Shown: one piece after another, positions 15,942 to 26,478 of the stretch | How positions within the stretch are numbered: position 1 is the first letter of the stretch | Layout of the letters: each line of letters starts with the position of its first letter | Assembly (NCBI RefSeq): GCF_000238915.1 | Contig: NZ_BAEG01000027.1 | Span: forward strand, 148,938-212,937 | Direction of reading: 5' to 3' | From: Arthrobacter globiformis NBRC 12137 | GTDB lineage: Bacteria > Actinomycetota > Actinomycetes > Actinomycetales > Micrococcaceae | DNA: 64,000 nt | Translations under genes and position numbers: made by a program | Notes under the pieces: model-generated | Databases searched by the model: none | Told to the model about the DNA's origin: nothing | What the model saw: the letters and a program-made list of their open reading frames with translations, nothing else

Positions 15942-16328
15942 ATGGCATGCCGTATCAGCGAACTTGTCCTCAGCTGCGCCGACCCCGAGCTGCTCGCGCG
16001 ATTCTGGTGCGAGGTCCTCGGCTACGTCGAGCTCGACCGGGAGGATGGTGCGATTGAGATCGGCCCGCCCGACGCCGGGTTCGGCGGCCTGCAGCCCACC
16101 ATCATCCTGAGCCCCAGCAGCGACCCCCGGATCGGAAAGCTGCCCCTGCACATCGACGTCAACCCCGTGGACCGGGACCAGGACGCCGAGCTGGAACGGT
16201 TGCTCGCCCTGGGCGCCCGGCCCGCCGACGTCGGGCAGACCGGCGACGAGCAATGGCACGTCCTGGCCGATCCTGAGGGCAACGAGTTCTGCCTCCTGCG
16301 CAGGCGGCTTGAGCCCATCACCGCCTAA
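15942..16328 (+). CDS. VOC (glyoxalase/bleomycin resistance) superfamily protein
   Basis: 128-aa VOC fold: two beta-alpha-beta-beta-beta halves, ISELVLSCADPELLARFWCEVLGY and WHVLADPEGNEFCLLRR. This is the actinobacterial glyoxalase-like subgroup, usually without assigned substrate. Its TAA overlaps the TAG of the convergent amidohydrolase gene by 4 bp. Stand-alone gene; function unknown. Confidence 0.85.
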   Translation: MACRISELVLSCADPELLARFWCEVLGYVELDREDGAIEIGPPDAGFGGLQPTIILSPSSDPRIGKLPLHIDVNPVDRDQDAELERLLALGARPADVGQTGDEQWHVLADPEGNEFCLLRRRLEPITA

Positions 16329-17989
16329 GGCAGCGAGGACAGCTGCCTGCCGGTCCCGACCGACGAGTGCTGCGCCTGCCCGTCCACGAATGTCGCCAAG
16401 ACCCGGGCCGCTGCAAGGTCATCCGGAGCAGCCGCCAGCGGATCCACGTCAAACACCGTGAAGTCGGCGCGCTTGCCCACCGTGACGGAGCCGGCAACCT
16501 GCCACTCCCCCGCAGCCCGGGCGGCGTGCGAGGTGTAGCCTTCGAGCGCCTGGCGGGCCGTGAGGGCCTGGCCGGGAACGATCGGCTGTTCACCGGGCCG
16601 GCCCGACCGCCGTCGCAGTTGCGCGTCCGCCAGGATGGGCAGCGGTTCGAAGGGGGCGATCGGCCAGTCGGAGCCGAGCCCCAGGATGGTTCCCGCTGCA
16701 CGGAGATCCGCACACCGCCAGGCGTTGTTGGCCCTGTCCGTGCCCAGCCGGATGGACCAGTTATCCGAGTGGTCGGCACGGGAGTAGTGCGTACAGTGGG
16801 TCGGCTGCATGCTGGCGATGAGGCCGGATCGGGAGAACCTCCCGATCAGCTCATCCGGGACGGTCTCGAGGTGTTCAATCCGGTGCACTCCCGGCAACGC
16901 CGGAGTAGCCCCTGTGCCCGGAGGCAGGGACTCGAAGGCATCCAGGACCGCGGCAACCCCGGCGTCGCCGATTGCGTGCGTGGCCGTGGGAATGCCGCGC
17001 CCGGCGAAGTACCGTACAGCCGCCGCGTATTCCTCGGGCCGGGGCCAGAACGGCGCCACCGACTCGCCATACGCATCGGGCTCAAACAGCCACGCCGTGC
17101 CGTTGTCCACCGTCCCGTCAACGAACAGCTTGACGCCGTCCACCTCCCAGCGCCGCCCGCCGACGCCGATCTGTTCGGCCAGCCCGCGCCAGTCCGGCTC
17201 ACCGGTGCCGGGCATGCACCAGGGCGAGATCCGCAGGCGCAGCGGGAGGCCGCCGTCGGTCTCTTCTTCGAGGGCCCGGTAAAGCTCCAGCGAATCGTCG
17301 TTGCAGTCCATCACGTGTGCCCCGGTCAGGCCGGACCGCGAAAACTGCGTAAGCAGTTCAGCCAGCCGTGCCTTCCGTTCGGCGAAGGACTCGGCAGGCA
17401 TCACCCGCGCAACGAGTTCGACGGCGGCCGCCTCCAACAGGAGCCCTGTCGGCCGGCCGCTTCCGTCGCAGACCACCTCGGCGGCCTGGTCGAAGGAGCG
17501 TGGCCCGGTGACCCCGGCGATGTCCAGCGCCCGGGAACTGGCCAGCGCGGAATGCCCGTCAAACAGCCGGATGAGGCACGGCCGTCCGGAGACTGCGTCG
17601 TCAATCTGCCCGCGGTGGGCAGCAGCGGATCCAAACACATTGGGATCCAGGCCCCAGCCGCGCACCCACTCGCCCGGCGCTGTTGCGGCCGCCTCGGCAC
17701 GCAACAGTGCGCGCAACGCTGCCAGGTCCGCGGCGCCGGACAGGTCGCAGCCGCGGGTCAGTTCCAGCCCGAAGACAGGGTGGATGTGGCAGTCCACCAG
17801 GCCGGGGGTCAGCACGGCGTCACCGAAGTCGATGACCTCCGCTGCCGGCCAACCGGCCGCATCCGCACGGCTTCCGACGGCGGCGATCACGCCGTCCCGG
17901 ATGGCAACGGCCTGCGGCGCCGGGCTCCCCGGCGGCCTGCCATCCATCGTGTGGACGGTGCCGGCAAGGATGATCACATCAGGGTTCAT
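16325..17989 (-). CDS. YtcJ-type amidohydrolase
   Basis: 554-aa metal-dependent hydrolase of the amidohydrolase_3 group. The HxH metal motif is in GLVDCHIHPVFG, the later THAIGD and GSDWPI segments supply further ligands, and the N- and C-terminal strands (MNPDVIILAGTVHTMDG; DFTVFDVDPL) form the beta-sandwich. ATG at 17989 has GGAAG upstream and overlaps the end of the permease gene by 11 bp, so the two are co-translated. It would hydrolyse an imported amide or N-acyl compound; identity unknown. Confidence 0.88.
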   Translation of the reverse strand: MNPDVIILAGTVHTMDGRPPGSPAPQAVAIRDGVIAAVGSRADAAGWPAAEVIDFGDAVLTPGLVDCHIHPVFGLELTRGCDLSGAADLAALRALLRAEAAATAPGEWVRGWGLDPNVFGSAAAHRGQIDDAVSGRPCLIRLFDGHSALASSRALDIAGVTGPRSFDQAAEVVCDGSGRPTGLLLEAAAVELVARVMPAESFAERKARLAELLTQFSRSGLTGAHVMDCNDDSLELYRALEEETDGGLPLRLRISPWCMPGTGEPDWRGLAEQIGVGGRRWEVDGVKLFVDGTVDNGTAWLFEPDAYGESVAPFWPRPEEYAAAVRYFAGRGIPTATHAIGDAGVAAVLDAFESLPPGTGATPALPGVHRIEHLETVPDELIGRFSRSGLIASMQPTHCTHYSRADHSDNWSIRLGTDRANNAWRCADLRAAGTILGLGSDWPIAPFEPLPILADAQLRRRSGRPGEQPIVPGQALTARQALEGYTSHAARAAGEWQVAGSVTVGKRADFTVFDVDPLAAAPDDLAAARVLATFVDGQAQHSSVGTGRQLSSLP

Positions 17990-19436
17990 GGGTTTCGAAG
18001 CTTCCAATCTGGGCGAAGGTTTCCGGCCGGTGGCGGCGCACCCAGCGGGCGGCCAGGAGTCCGGCAATAAAGACGATGGGCGTCACCAGGATGAGGATGG
18101 TGTTGGTCAGCGCGTCGGCGAAGGTGAGCAGTTCGATGTTGAACCCGATCAGCAGCACCACGCCGAAGAGCAGGATGGCCGACGCCAGACTCAGCGGAAC
18201 CATCAGCCGGTGCGTGACGGCGTCGGGATTTCGGCGCAGGTAGAGGAACGCGGCCACAGACACCAGGCCCTGCAGCCCGACGATGCCGAAGATCCCCGGG
18301 GTGTTCACCCAGATCAGCAACTGCTGGTACGGATCGGCGTTCAGGAGGGCACAAATGGTGATGACGACGGCGGCCAGGATCGTCTGCAGCTGTCCGGCCC
18401 GGTGCGGTGATTTGAACTTCGGGTGGGTCCGCCCCAGGAAGGCCGGCAGCACGCCGTCGCGGGCCAGCATGTAGACGTAGCGGTTGATCGCGTTGTGGAA
18501 GGCCAACTGGGAAGCATAAACGCTGGTGACGATCAGGAAGTACATCGCCACCTCGGCCCAGGGACCCACGTAGTGGTTGATGGTCTGGAAGAACATGCCG
18601 CCGGCCAGCTCCCCGGCGGCTTCCACGGCACGGTCTTCGCCGTAGGCCTGCACCACGGCCCACACAATGAAGGCGTAGAACACCGACATGAAGCCGACGG
18701 CGACGTACGTGGCGCGCGGCACGGACCTGTCCGGGTCGCGGGCCTCTGAGCGGTACAGCACGGTGGACTCGAAGCCCATGAAGGCGGCGAAGCAGATGCC
18801 GAGGATGGCCAGCACACCCGGCCCGAAGGCATTCTCCGGGCTGAAGGAACCCACGCTGATTCCATGCGCTCCGCCGCTGCCGAGGATCCCCGCCGCCATC
18901 AGGGCCAGGATGCCGGTCTCGGCAACGAGGAGCACGCCGAGCACCTTGGCGCCGACGTCGATGCCCCGGTAGCCGAGGAGCCAGACGGCTGCCACGGCGG
19001 CGAGGGCTATCGCCGGCCAGGGCACCTCGAGCCCGAAGACCACCTTGAGCATGTCGTGGGTCTGGACGGCGAAGAGGCCGTAGACACCGATCTGGAGGCA
19101 GTTGTAGGAGACGATCGCCAGGATGGCCGAGGCGAGTCCGGCCGTCTTGCCCATGGCGAGCGAGATGTAGGTGTAGAAGCCACCGGCTGCCTTCACGTGC
19201 CGGGTCATGGCCATGAAGCCGACGGCGAAGAGGGTGAGCACGATGCCTGCCAGGAGGTAGCCGGCCGGGGCGCCGATGCCGCCGACGTTGATGGCCACCG
19301 GGGCAACGCCCGCCATGACGGTCAGCGGCGCTGCCGCCGAAATAACGAGGAAGGCAATGCCGCCCGTGCCCAGGGCATTGCGCTTGAGGGCGCCGTCCGC
19401 AGACGACGCCGGAGGTCTGGTTTGGATATCCGGCAC
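17979..19436 (-). CDS. APC-family amino acid/amine permease
   Basis: 485 aa with about 12 transmembrane segments. APC hallmarks: GTGGIAFLVISAAAPL near the N-terminus, GGFYTYIS, GFESTVLYRSEARDP and FHNAINRYVYMLARDGVLP. GTG start at 19436 follows AAAGGAC. It is upstream of and overlaps the amidohydrolase gene, and diverges from a TetR regulator; together they look like an import-and-hydrolysis cassette for an unidentified amine or amide. It belongs to the same subgroup as the permease at 49928-51424. Confidence 0.9.
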   Translation of the reverse strand: MPDIQTRPPASSADGALKRNALGTGGIAFLVISAAAPLTVMAGVAPVAINVGGIGAPAGYLLAGIVLTLFAVGFMAMTRHVKAAGGFYTYISLAMGKTAGLASAILAIVSYNCLQIGVYGLFAVQTHDMLKVVFGLEVPWPAIALAAVAAVWLLGYRGIDVGAKVLGVLLVAETGILALMAAGILGSGGAHGISVGSFSPENAFGPGVLAILGICFAAFMGFESTVLYRSEARDPDRSVPRATYVAVGFMSVFYAFIVWAVVQAYGEDRAVEAAGELAGGMFFQTINHYVGPWAEVAMYFLIVTSVYASQLAFHNAINRYVYMLARDGVLPAFLGRTHPKFKSPHRAGQLQTILAAVVITICALLNADPYQQLLIWVNTPGIFGIVGLQGLVSVAAFLYLRRNPDAVTHRLMVPLSLASAILLFGVVLLIGFNIELLTFADALTNTILILVTPIVFIAGLLAARWVRRHRPETFAQIGSFETHEP

Positions 19437-19462
19437 TGGTCCGTCCTTTCTGGGAAAGCCCG

Positions 19463-19488
19463 ACTAAACGAAAGGCTTTCGTTTTAGT
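19463..19488. promoter_or_regulatory. Palindromic TetR-type operator between the permease and tetR genes
   Basis: ACTAAACGAAAG (19463-19474) and CTTTCGTTTTAGT (19476-19488) form an inverted repeat with one extra base in the right arm. It lies 27 bp upstream of the permease start codon, where the promoter should be. It is probably the site of the divergent TetR protein. Confidence 0.65.
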
Positions 19489-19595
19489 ATGAGGGCGTGT
19501 GGCGCCGAGCACAATAGCTTTTTCAAAAGCGGCCGCAACCGCTGCCGGAGACTAGGCTGGGTTCCGATGTTCCAGAGCTGCAGACAGGAGATTCC

Positions 19596-20219
19596 ATGGG
19601 GCGCCCGCTCCTCCCGCTGATATCCGTGGAGGCCCTGACGACGGCCGCGCTGGAGCTGGTCGATGAGAGCGGCGACTTCAGCTTCCCGAAGCTCGCGAAG
19701 AAAATCGGCGTCAGCCAGTCCTCCATCTACAACCACGTCAGCGGCCGGGACGAGATCCTGGAACTGCTGCGGCACCGGATCATCACCGAGGAGCCGTACC
19801 CTCCCGTGGACCACAGCGAGTGGGAGGGCGCGCTGCGGGTCCTGATCCGCGCGTACCGGGACGCCTTTGCCCGCCATCCGCGCCTGGCTCCGCTGCTGGT
19901 GCTGCAGTCCATCACCGATCCGGCGGTCATCGGCCTCTACGAGGACCTGGCGCTGGCCCTGGAAAGCGCGGGATTCAGCGGGCGTGACGTCGTGGCGGCC
20001 ATTTCCACCATCGACAGCTTCGCCCTGGGCGCGGCCCTGGACCTGGCGGCGCCGGAAGTGGTGTGGGATCCGCCGGCGGAGGGCTACCCCACGCTCAAGC
20101 GGGCGCTCGGCAATGCCGGACCGTCAGAGGAGCGGGGCGGACACGCCTTCGACTTCGGCCTGGACGTGGTCATCGGCGGGCTTCGGGCGAAGCTGGGAGG
20201 CCAGGAAACGCGGGCCTAG
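19596..20219 (+). CDS. TetR-family regulator of the APC permease/amidohydrolase operon
   Basis: 207 aa. TetR helix-turn-helix (FSFPKLAKKIGVSQSSIYNHVSGRDEILELL, about residues 28-60), then an all-helical ligand domain resembling the TetR_C class (APLLVLQSITDPAVIGLYEDL). ATG at 19596 follows AGGAG. Divergent from the permease operon with the palindrome at 19463 between them, so it most likely represses that operon and responds to its substrate (inference). The last codons overlap the convergent nickel permease gene by 4 bp. Confidence 0.88.
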   Translation: MGRPLLPLISVEALTTAALELVDESGDFSFPKLAKKIGVSQSSIYNHVSGRDEILELLRHRIITEEPYPPVDHSEWEGALRVLIRAYRDAFARHPRLAPLLVLQSITDPAVIGLYEDLALALESAGFSGRDVVAAISTIDSFALGAALDLAAPEVVWDPPAEGYPTLKRALGNAGPSEERGGHAFDFGLDVVIGGLRAKLGGQETRA

Positions 20220-21259
20220 GAAACAGCCCGCCGGCGCGCCCTCAGGGTGGCCACTCCCCACAGCGCCAGGAAGGCAGCCACCAGGAGCAGCCCGGCATCG
20301 CCCAGGTCTATCCCGCCCAGCCAGGCCGTGAGCGGGTCCTTCAGCCCGAACGCCGCGTTGCAGAAACCGGCGAGGGTTATTCCGGCGACGAAAAGCGCGG
20401 ACAGTGCCGAGAGCCCGGTGATGACGGCGTTGAACCCCAGCTTGCGCAGGGGATCATGGATGGCGGACCCGTACATCCGCATCATCGCCACGCCGTTCGC
20501 CGTGTCGCACAGGGTCATGGCAGCGGTGAAAGCAAGCGGCAGTGCCAGCAGCGCGGCGGGCGACACGCCCGCCAGGGATGCCGCCGTCGTCATCACCAGA
20601 AGTCCGATGGTGGTGGCCGTATCAAAACCGAGCCCGAACAGGAACCCGATCACGTACACGTTCCTGGGCCGCCGCACCTTGGACAGTGGCCGGGCCATGA
20701 GGCGGGCCACAAAGCCCTTGGCCTCGAGTTCCCCGGGGAGCACCGTGCCGCCGCCGCGGACCCTGCGGTAGGATCTGGCGGCACCCAGAAACGCCGACCC
20801 GTTGAAGATCCCCATGGCCAGCAGGAACAGGCCGGAGACGCCGCTGCCGATCAGCCCCAGGACCAGGTTCCCGGTGCTGCCCTCGGTCATGAACCTGCCC
20901 ACCAGCGATACCCCTGAAACCACAAGTGCCCCGGCCAGGATCACCACCGAACTGTGCCCCAGGCTGAAAGCAAATCCCACACTCGTGGGATCCTGCCGCT
21001 GGGCCACGAACTTCCGCGTGGAGTTGTCGATCGCGGCGATGTGGTCCCAGTCGTAGCTGTGCTTGATGCCGGCCAGGTATGCCGTGAGCACCAGTCCGAA
21101 CGCCAGCGGCTGCCCCGACGCTGCCGTGCCGGCAATCAGGAGCACGACGGCGGCCAGATGCAGGATGCCCACCGCACCAAAGGTGGCCAGCAGGCGCGTC
21201 CGGAGCGGCAACTGCTCACGCTCGCGGTACATGGCTGCGAACTGGGTCAAGGTAGTCAT
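20216..21259 (-). CDS. nicT: NiCoT-family nickel/cobalt permease
   Basis: 347 aa with about eight membrane segments. The NiCoT signature H-x4-D-H is present as HSYDWDH (H67, D72, H73), followed by the second motif FSLGHSSVV and the third GFLFGLGFDTATTIGLL. The start ATG shares one base with the stop of ureD (TGATG), so translation is coupled to the urease operon. It supplies nickel for urease maturation by UreEFGD. Last gene of the operon. Confidence 0.93.
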   Translation of the reverse strand: MTTLTQFAAMYREREQLPLRTRLLATFGAVGILHLAAVVLLIAGTAASGQPLAFGLVLTAYLAGIKHSYDWDHIAAIDNSTRKFVAQRQDPTSVGFAFSLGHSSVVILAGALVVSGVSLVGRFMTEGSTGNLVLGLIGSGVSGLFLLAMGIFNGSAFLGAARSYRRVRGGGTVLPGELEAKGFVARLMARPLSKVRRPRNVYVIGFLFGLGFDTATTIGLLVMTTAASLAGVSPAALLALPLAFTAAMTLCDTANGVAMMRMYGSAIHDPLRKLGFNAVITGLSALSALFVAGITLAGFCNAAFGLKDPLTAWLGGIDLGDAGLLLVAAFLALWGVATLRARRRAVS

Positions 21260-22148
21260 CAGTACTTCCTGAGGTTCAGGGGCGCTTGGCCATACCAGCG
21301 TTGACGGAGAAGGCCGCTGCAGCCACCCAGTAGCGTATTGAGTTTTTCGGTGCTGTTGGACAATGACCGGAGCACCAGGGCCGTGATGCCGTCCATTGTG
21401 GCACTGAGCGAGACCCCTGTGTAGGCGTCGAACTTTTCCGCCAGCCGGTGCAGGTCGTCGGCGAGCGCCTGGTCTACGCGGGCGTCCACCACCACCAGCG
21501 AACCCAGGTGGCTGTAGCCCTCCATGAAGCCGGTCCCCGTGACGTCGTCGAGCGGCGGCCGGACCAGCAGGTTGTCCAGGGCGAGCAGCCGGGTGCCCGC
21601 GTCCGTCTCCACGCGGATCTCGTTGCGGAGCCGCAGTTCCTCGTACCGGAAGGAGGCCCCGTCCGGGGACCATCCCGGCGTGATCACCTCCGCCATCATG
21701 AGGCTCGACGTCGGCCGCACCGTGATGTGGGTGTTCTGCCGGTAACTGGCCTCCCGGTAGGCGATGACTTGGTCCGGCGCCAGTTCCAGCCGCGAGCCCT
21801 CCCCCAGCCGGACGCTCATGCGCTGCTCGGCAAACGATCCCGGGGTCCGGTAGATCTTCGTCGCGGACTGCGTGGTGAGCAGCAGGTCAGCCCCGTCACC
21901 CACCTCCACGTCCAGAACGTAGAGATCTGCCCCCAAGTAGGCCCCGCCCGGATTCACGACGACATAGCAAACCTGCCCGCTGTCATCCAGATAATGCGGC
22001 CGGAGCACCCGTAACGCGCCCCGATGGTACTGGTGCGTTGCCACGGACTTCCCAGCACGAAGCTCGATACGCAGGGCAAGCTCTCCCATGGGTGCGGGGG
22101 TGCGTCCGGCGGCTTCGTCACCTTGAGGGACCGCCAACGGGATCGTGC

Positions 22149-22152
<4 letters not shown>
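21259..22152 (-). CDS. ureD: Urease accessory protein UreD
   Basis: 297 aa, UreD/UreH scaffold of the urease activation complex. Family segments: [42 protein letters not shown] and [18 protein letters not shown] at 22152 overlaps the ureG stop (ATGA). In this operon UreD comes after UreG, the order common in actinobacteria, rather than at the head as in enterobacteria. Confidence 0.93.
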
Positions 22153-22766
<614 letters not shown>

Positions 22767-22778
22767 GTTGTCCTCCTG

Positions 22779-23483
22779 CTAGCTCATGAACATGCGGGCA
22801 CGCTGGCGCTCATGCCTCATCTGCGAAATCTCCAGGCCGGGGCTGACGGCCCCGAAGTCGTCCGGTGTGAGGCGGGCGGCCCGCTCGACGGCGGCAGCAA
22901 CGGCGTCGTGAGCGTTTCGCAGCACCCGCTGCCCGGCGGTCTGCCCGAGCGGGATGGCCCGGAGGGCGTTCTGCGTCAGGGAGGTGACGGTGGCGAAAAG
23001 GTGCGCGGCGATCGCCTCAGCCGCCGGAACCCCGAGGGAACGGGCGACGACGGCGAACGCCAGCGGCTGATGGCCGGCGGCCCGGCCACTACTCACCAAT
23101 GCCCGGTACGCGGACAGTTCGGCCGAGGGAAACACTTCGGTGCCGATGTCGAGCATCCGGTTTCCCATCTTGATGCTGGCCTCACGCACCTGCCGCGGCA
23201 AAAGCTGCGCGGTCAGCAGCCCGTCCAGCTCGAGAACATCCCACCCCTCATACAGGAATCGCATGGCCGGGGCGTCGGAATAGGTCAGCTGCTGCGAGAG
23301 GAACGCTCCCAGCCACCGCCCAAAGGACTCCTCATCATGAACGACCCCCCGCTCAATGTAGGTCTCAAACCCCAGCGAGTGAGCAAACGCCCCTGTAGGA
23401 ATCGAGGAATCAGTTAGCTGCCGCAGGGCGAGCTGGTAGCTGTTCCCTGAAGCCGACGGCTCGTCAGTGCGTGTGTTCAGCAT
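22779..23483 (-). CDS. ureF: Urease accessory protein UreF
   Basis: 234-aa helical UreF, which couples UreG to the UreD-urease complex. Conserved stretches: DSSIPTGAFAHSLGFETYIERG, QQLTYSDAPAM and MRHERQRARMFMS at the C-terminus. The start is placed at ATG 23483, 20 bp inside ureE; no strong ribosome site is visible, so it probably depends on translation of ureE. The upstream part of the frame is not UreF-like. Confidence 0.9.
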   Translation of the reverse strand: MLNTRTDEPSASGNSYQLALRQLTDSSIPTGAFAHSLGFETYIERGVVHDEESFGRWLGAFLSQQLTYSDAPAMRFLYEGWDVLELDGLLTAQLLPRQVREASIKMGNRMLDIGTEVFPSAELSAYRALVSSGRAAGHQPLAFAVVARSLGVPAAEAIAAHLFATVTSLTQNALRAIPLGQTAGQRVLRNAHDAVAAAVERAARLTPDDFGAVSPGLEISQMRHERQRARMFMS

Positions 23484-23943
23484 GGCGGAAAGGCACTGGC
23501 ATGACGCGTTCCTGGCGGTTGTAGGGCACTCCGACGTGTTTGAGGTAGTCCTCGACGGTGTGGTCGTACTGGCACACCATGACGTCAGCACCGTACTCGG
23601 AGGACGCGTCGAAGAACTGCGCCTGCAGGTGCCGGTTGCCCAGGGAATGTGCCACGACGCCCATTTCGTGAATGGTCCGTGGGGCGATCACCAGGACGTC
23701 GGTGGGCAACACGGAGACCACGATCATGTTGGTTTCGGCCAGGTGCAGCACGTCGCCGTCTCGGAGGTCTGCCGATCCCGCTGGAAGCCTGATGCCGATC
23801 TCGTTGCCGTGGTCGGTGGTGACGCGCTGGATGCGCTTGACCAGCTGGGCACTTGGCAGGACTACTTTCTCCCGGTGCAGGCCGGCGTAAGACTCGGCGG
23901 CCGGAAGGTCGTGCAGGTTGCCGAGGATTTTTTCGATGATCAC
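23464..23943 (-). CDS. ureE: Urease accessory metallochaperone UreE
   Basis: 159 aa. N-terminal peptide-binding domain (VVLPSAQLVKRIQRVTTDHGNEIGIRLP) and C-terminal metal-binding domain (HEMGVVAHSLGNRHLQAQF). The C-terminus ends RHAEHTH, a short His tail rather than the long His-rich tail of Klebsiella UreE. Follows ureC by 15 nt and overlaps ureF. Confidence 0.92.
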   Translation of the reverse strand: MIIEKILGNLHDLPAAESYAGLHREKVVLPSAQLVKRIQRVTTDHGNEIGIRLPAGSADLRDGDVLHLAETNMIVVSVLPTDVLVIAPRTIHEMGVVAHSLGNRHLQAQFFDASSEYGADVMVCQYDHTVEDYLKHVGVPYNRQERVMPVPFRHAEHTH

Positions 23944-23958
23944 GTCAGGCTCCGGGGG

Positions 23959-25701
23959 TTAGAAGAGGAAGTAGCGCTGTGCCATGGGCAGGACGTCCGA
24001 CGGTTCACAGGTGACGTCCTCGCCGTCCACGCTCACCTGGTACGTTTCGGGGTCGACCTGGATGTCCGGCGTGGCGTCGTTGAACTTGAGGTCGGCCTTG
24101 GACAGCGTGCGGATCCCCGACACGGGGCGGATGTTCTTCTGGAGCCCCAGTTCTTCCGGCACCCCCGCATCGATGGCCGCCTGCGACAGGAACGTGATGG
24201 AACACTGCTGCACGGCTTTGCCGAACGCGGCGAACATGGGGCGCATGGTGCGCGGCTGCGGGGTAGGGATGGAGGCGTTGGCGTCGCCCATCAGCGCGTA
24301 GGCAATCTGGCCGCCTTTAAGGACCAGCTCGGGCTTCACGCCGAAGAACGCGGGGTCCCAGAGCACCAGGTCCGCGAACTTGCCTTCCTCGACGGAGCCG
24401 ATGGAGTCTGCCATGCCCTGCGCGATGGCGGCGTTGATGGTGTACTTCGCCACGTACCGCTTGATCCGGAAGTTGTCGCTGTCTGCCGAGCCGTGTGTTC
24501 CACCGGCAGGGTCCTTGAGGACGCCGCGCTGCTTCTTCATCTTGTCCGCCACCTGCCAGGTGCGGGTGATCACCTCGCCCACGCGCCCCATGGCCTGGGA
24601 GTCCGAGGACGTGATGGCGAAGATGCCGAGGTCCTGCAGGACGTCCTCGGCGGCAATGGTCTCGGCGCGGATGCGGGAATCTGCGAAAGCCACGTCCTCG
24701 GGGATGTCCGGGTTGAGGTGGTGGCAGACCATGAGCATGTCCAGGTGCTCTTCGATGGTGTTGCGGGTGTAGGGCAGCGTGGGGTTTGTGGAGGCGGGAA
24801 GCACGTTCGGCAGGCCGGCGATTTTGATGATGTCCGGCGCGTGCCCGCCTCCGGCGCCTTCGGTGTGGAACGTGTGGATGACGCGCCCGCCGATGGCGCG
24901 GATGGTGTCCTCCACGAAGCCGCACTCGTTCAGGGTGTCCGTGTGGATGGCCACCTGGACGTCGTACGCGTCCGCCACTTTCAGCGAGGTATCGATCGAT
25001 GACGTGGTGGAACCCCAGTCCTCGTGGACTTTGAGCCCGATGGCACCGGCCCGGATCTGTTCGGCCAGAGGTTCGACGGCGGACGCGTGGCCCTTGCCGA
25101 ACAGCCCGATGTTGATGGGCATGCCCTCGGTGGCCTGCAGCATCCGCTGGATGTGCCACTTGCCGGGAGTGACGGTGGTGGCTTTGGTGCCTTCGGCCGG
25201 CCCGGTGCCGCCGCCCACCATGGTGGTGACGCCGCTGGTAAGGGCGGTGGGCACCTGGTCCGGGGAGATGAAGTGGATGTGCGTGTCCACGCCCCCGGCG
25301 GTGAGGATCTTCCGCTCCCCCGCAATGATCTCTGTACTCGCGCCGATGACGATGTCCACGCCGTCGGCAATCTGCGGGTTTCCGGCCTTGCCGATCCGGA
25401 AGATGTGGCCGTCCTTCAGTGCGACGTCGGCCTTGTAGATCCCGGTGTAGTCCAGCACCACCACATTGGTGATGACGGTGTCCGGCACACCGCCATCAGG
25501 ACCGCCGTCCCGGGTGGCCTGGCCGTTCTGGCCCATGCCGTCCCGGATGACCTTCCCGCCGCCGAACACCACTTCCTCGCCGTAGTTCGTGAGGTCCTTC
25601 TCAATCTCGAGGAACAGCTCGGTGTCCGCCAAGCGGATGGCGTCGCCCGTCGTCGGGCCGTACAGGTCCGCATACTGCCTGCGGGACAATTCGAAACTCA
25701 T
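23959..25701 (-). CDS. ureC: Urease alpha subunit
   Basis: 580 aa, the catalytic subunit that hydrolyses urea to ammonia and carbamate. Nickel-site features: DTHIHF, the bridging carbamylated lysine in GLKVHEDWG (K224), MVCHHLNP on the mobile flap (H327/H328) and [13 protein letters not shown]. The length is normal for the family. The ATG overlaps the ureB stop (ATGA), giving tight alpha/beta stoichiometry. Confidence 0.97.
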   Translation of the reverse strand: MSFELSRRQYADLYGPTTGDAIRLADTELFLEIEKDLTNYGEEVVFGGGKVIRDGMGQNGQATRDGGPDGGVPDTVITNVVVLDYTGIYKADVALKDGHIFRIGKAGNPQIADGVDIVIGASTEIIAGERKILTAGGVDTHIHFISPDQVPTALTSGVTTMVGGGTGPAEGTKATTVTPGKWHIQRMLQATEGMPINIGLFGKGHASAVEPLAEQIRAGAIGLKVHEDWGSTTSSIDTSLKVADAYDVQVAIHTDTLNECGFVEDTIRAIGGRVIHTFHTEGAGGGHAPDIIKIAGLPNVLPASTNPTLPYTRNTIEEHLDMLMVCHHLNPDIPEDVAFADSRIRAETIAAEDVLQDLGIFAITSSDSQAMGRVGEVITRTWQVADKMKKQRGVLKDPAGGTHGSADSDNFRIKRYVAKYTINAAIAQGMADSIGSVEEGKFADLVLWDPAFFGVKPELVLKGGQIAYALMGDANASIPTPQPRTMRPMFAAFGKAVQQCSITFLSQAAIDAGVPEELGLQKNIRPVSGIRTLSKADLKFNDATPDIQVDPETYQVSVDGEDVTCEPSDVLPMAQRYFLF

Positions 25702-26045
25702 TGGCGGCCGCCGTCCCGGTCAACGCCGTCCCGGTCAACGCCGAGGCTGCCGTTCACCGCGTTGCTCAGGCCATAAACCTCACGGCTCCCGGCCAGCCGA
25801 ATCAGCCGGACGGTTTTCCCGTCGCCCGGTTCGAACCGTGCGGCGGTGCCGGCGGGGATGTCCAGGCGCCGCCCATAGGCCGCGCTGCGGTCGAATTCCA
25901 GCGCCGGGTTCGCCTCCGCGAAGTGGTAATGCGAGCCCACCTGCACGGGCCGGTCACCGGTGTTGAGGACGACGACGTCGATCGCCTCCCTGCCCGCGTT
26001 AAGGACCAGCGGTTCGGGACGCAGGACGTACTCTCCCGGAATCAT
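25698..26045 (-). CDS. ureB: Urease beta subunit
   Basis: 115 aa. Beta-subunit hallmarks: [41 protein letters not shown]. The last residues are lengthened by a tandem duplication at DNA level (two 15-bp units at 25711-25740), giving GVDRD twice before the stop; this is outside the conserved core. Follows ureA by 8 nt. Confidence 0.95.
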   Translation of the reverse strand: MIPGEYVLRPEPLVLNAGREAIDVVVLNTGDRPVQVGSHYHFAEANPALEFDRSAAYGRRLDIPAGTAARFEPGDGKTVRLIRLAGSREVYGLSNAVNGSLGVDRDGVDRDGGRQ

Positions 26046-26053
26046 GATGCCCC

Positions 26054-26356
26054 CTATCGGATGGGGTTGTGGACGGTGACGAGCTTGGTGCCGTCAGGGA
26101 AGGTGGCCTCGATCTGGACATCGTGGATCATCTCCGGCACGCCCTCCATGACCTCGTCTCGGCTAAGCAGCGTGGTGCCGTAGCTCATGAGCTCAGCCAC
26201 GGTGCGGCCATCCCGGGCACCCTCGATCAATTCATAGCTGATGATCGCCACGGCTTCCGGATAGTTCAGTTTGAGACCCCGCGACTGGCGCCTCCGGGCG
26301 AGGTCGGCGGCGACCACGATCATGAGCTTTTCCTGCTCACGGGGCAGCAGATGCAT
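26054..26356 (-). CDS. ureA: Urease gamma subunit
   Basis: 100 aa, the complete gamma subunit ([61 protein letters not shown]). First structural gene of ureABCEFGD-nicT. The separate three-subunit form is the usual bacterial arrangement. The 122 bp upstream should hold the operon promoter, but I could not identify convincing -35/-10 hexamers or a nitrogen-regulator box. Confidence 0.96.
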   Translation of the reverse strand: MHLLPREQEKLMIVVAADLARRRQSRGLKLNYPEAVAIISYELIEGARDGRTVAELMSYGTTLLSRDEVMEGVPEMIHDVQIEATFPDGTKLVTVHNPIR

Positions 26357-26478
26357 GAGGTTCCCTTCAACGGCCTGCGGGTCGGCGTGGGACCCAGACT
26401 AAGCCCCGTTCGTTTCCACCACGTTTCCGGAGCATCAGGTCGGCCCCCAGCAGCCGCGTTTCCCGACGGCCTCCGCCG

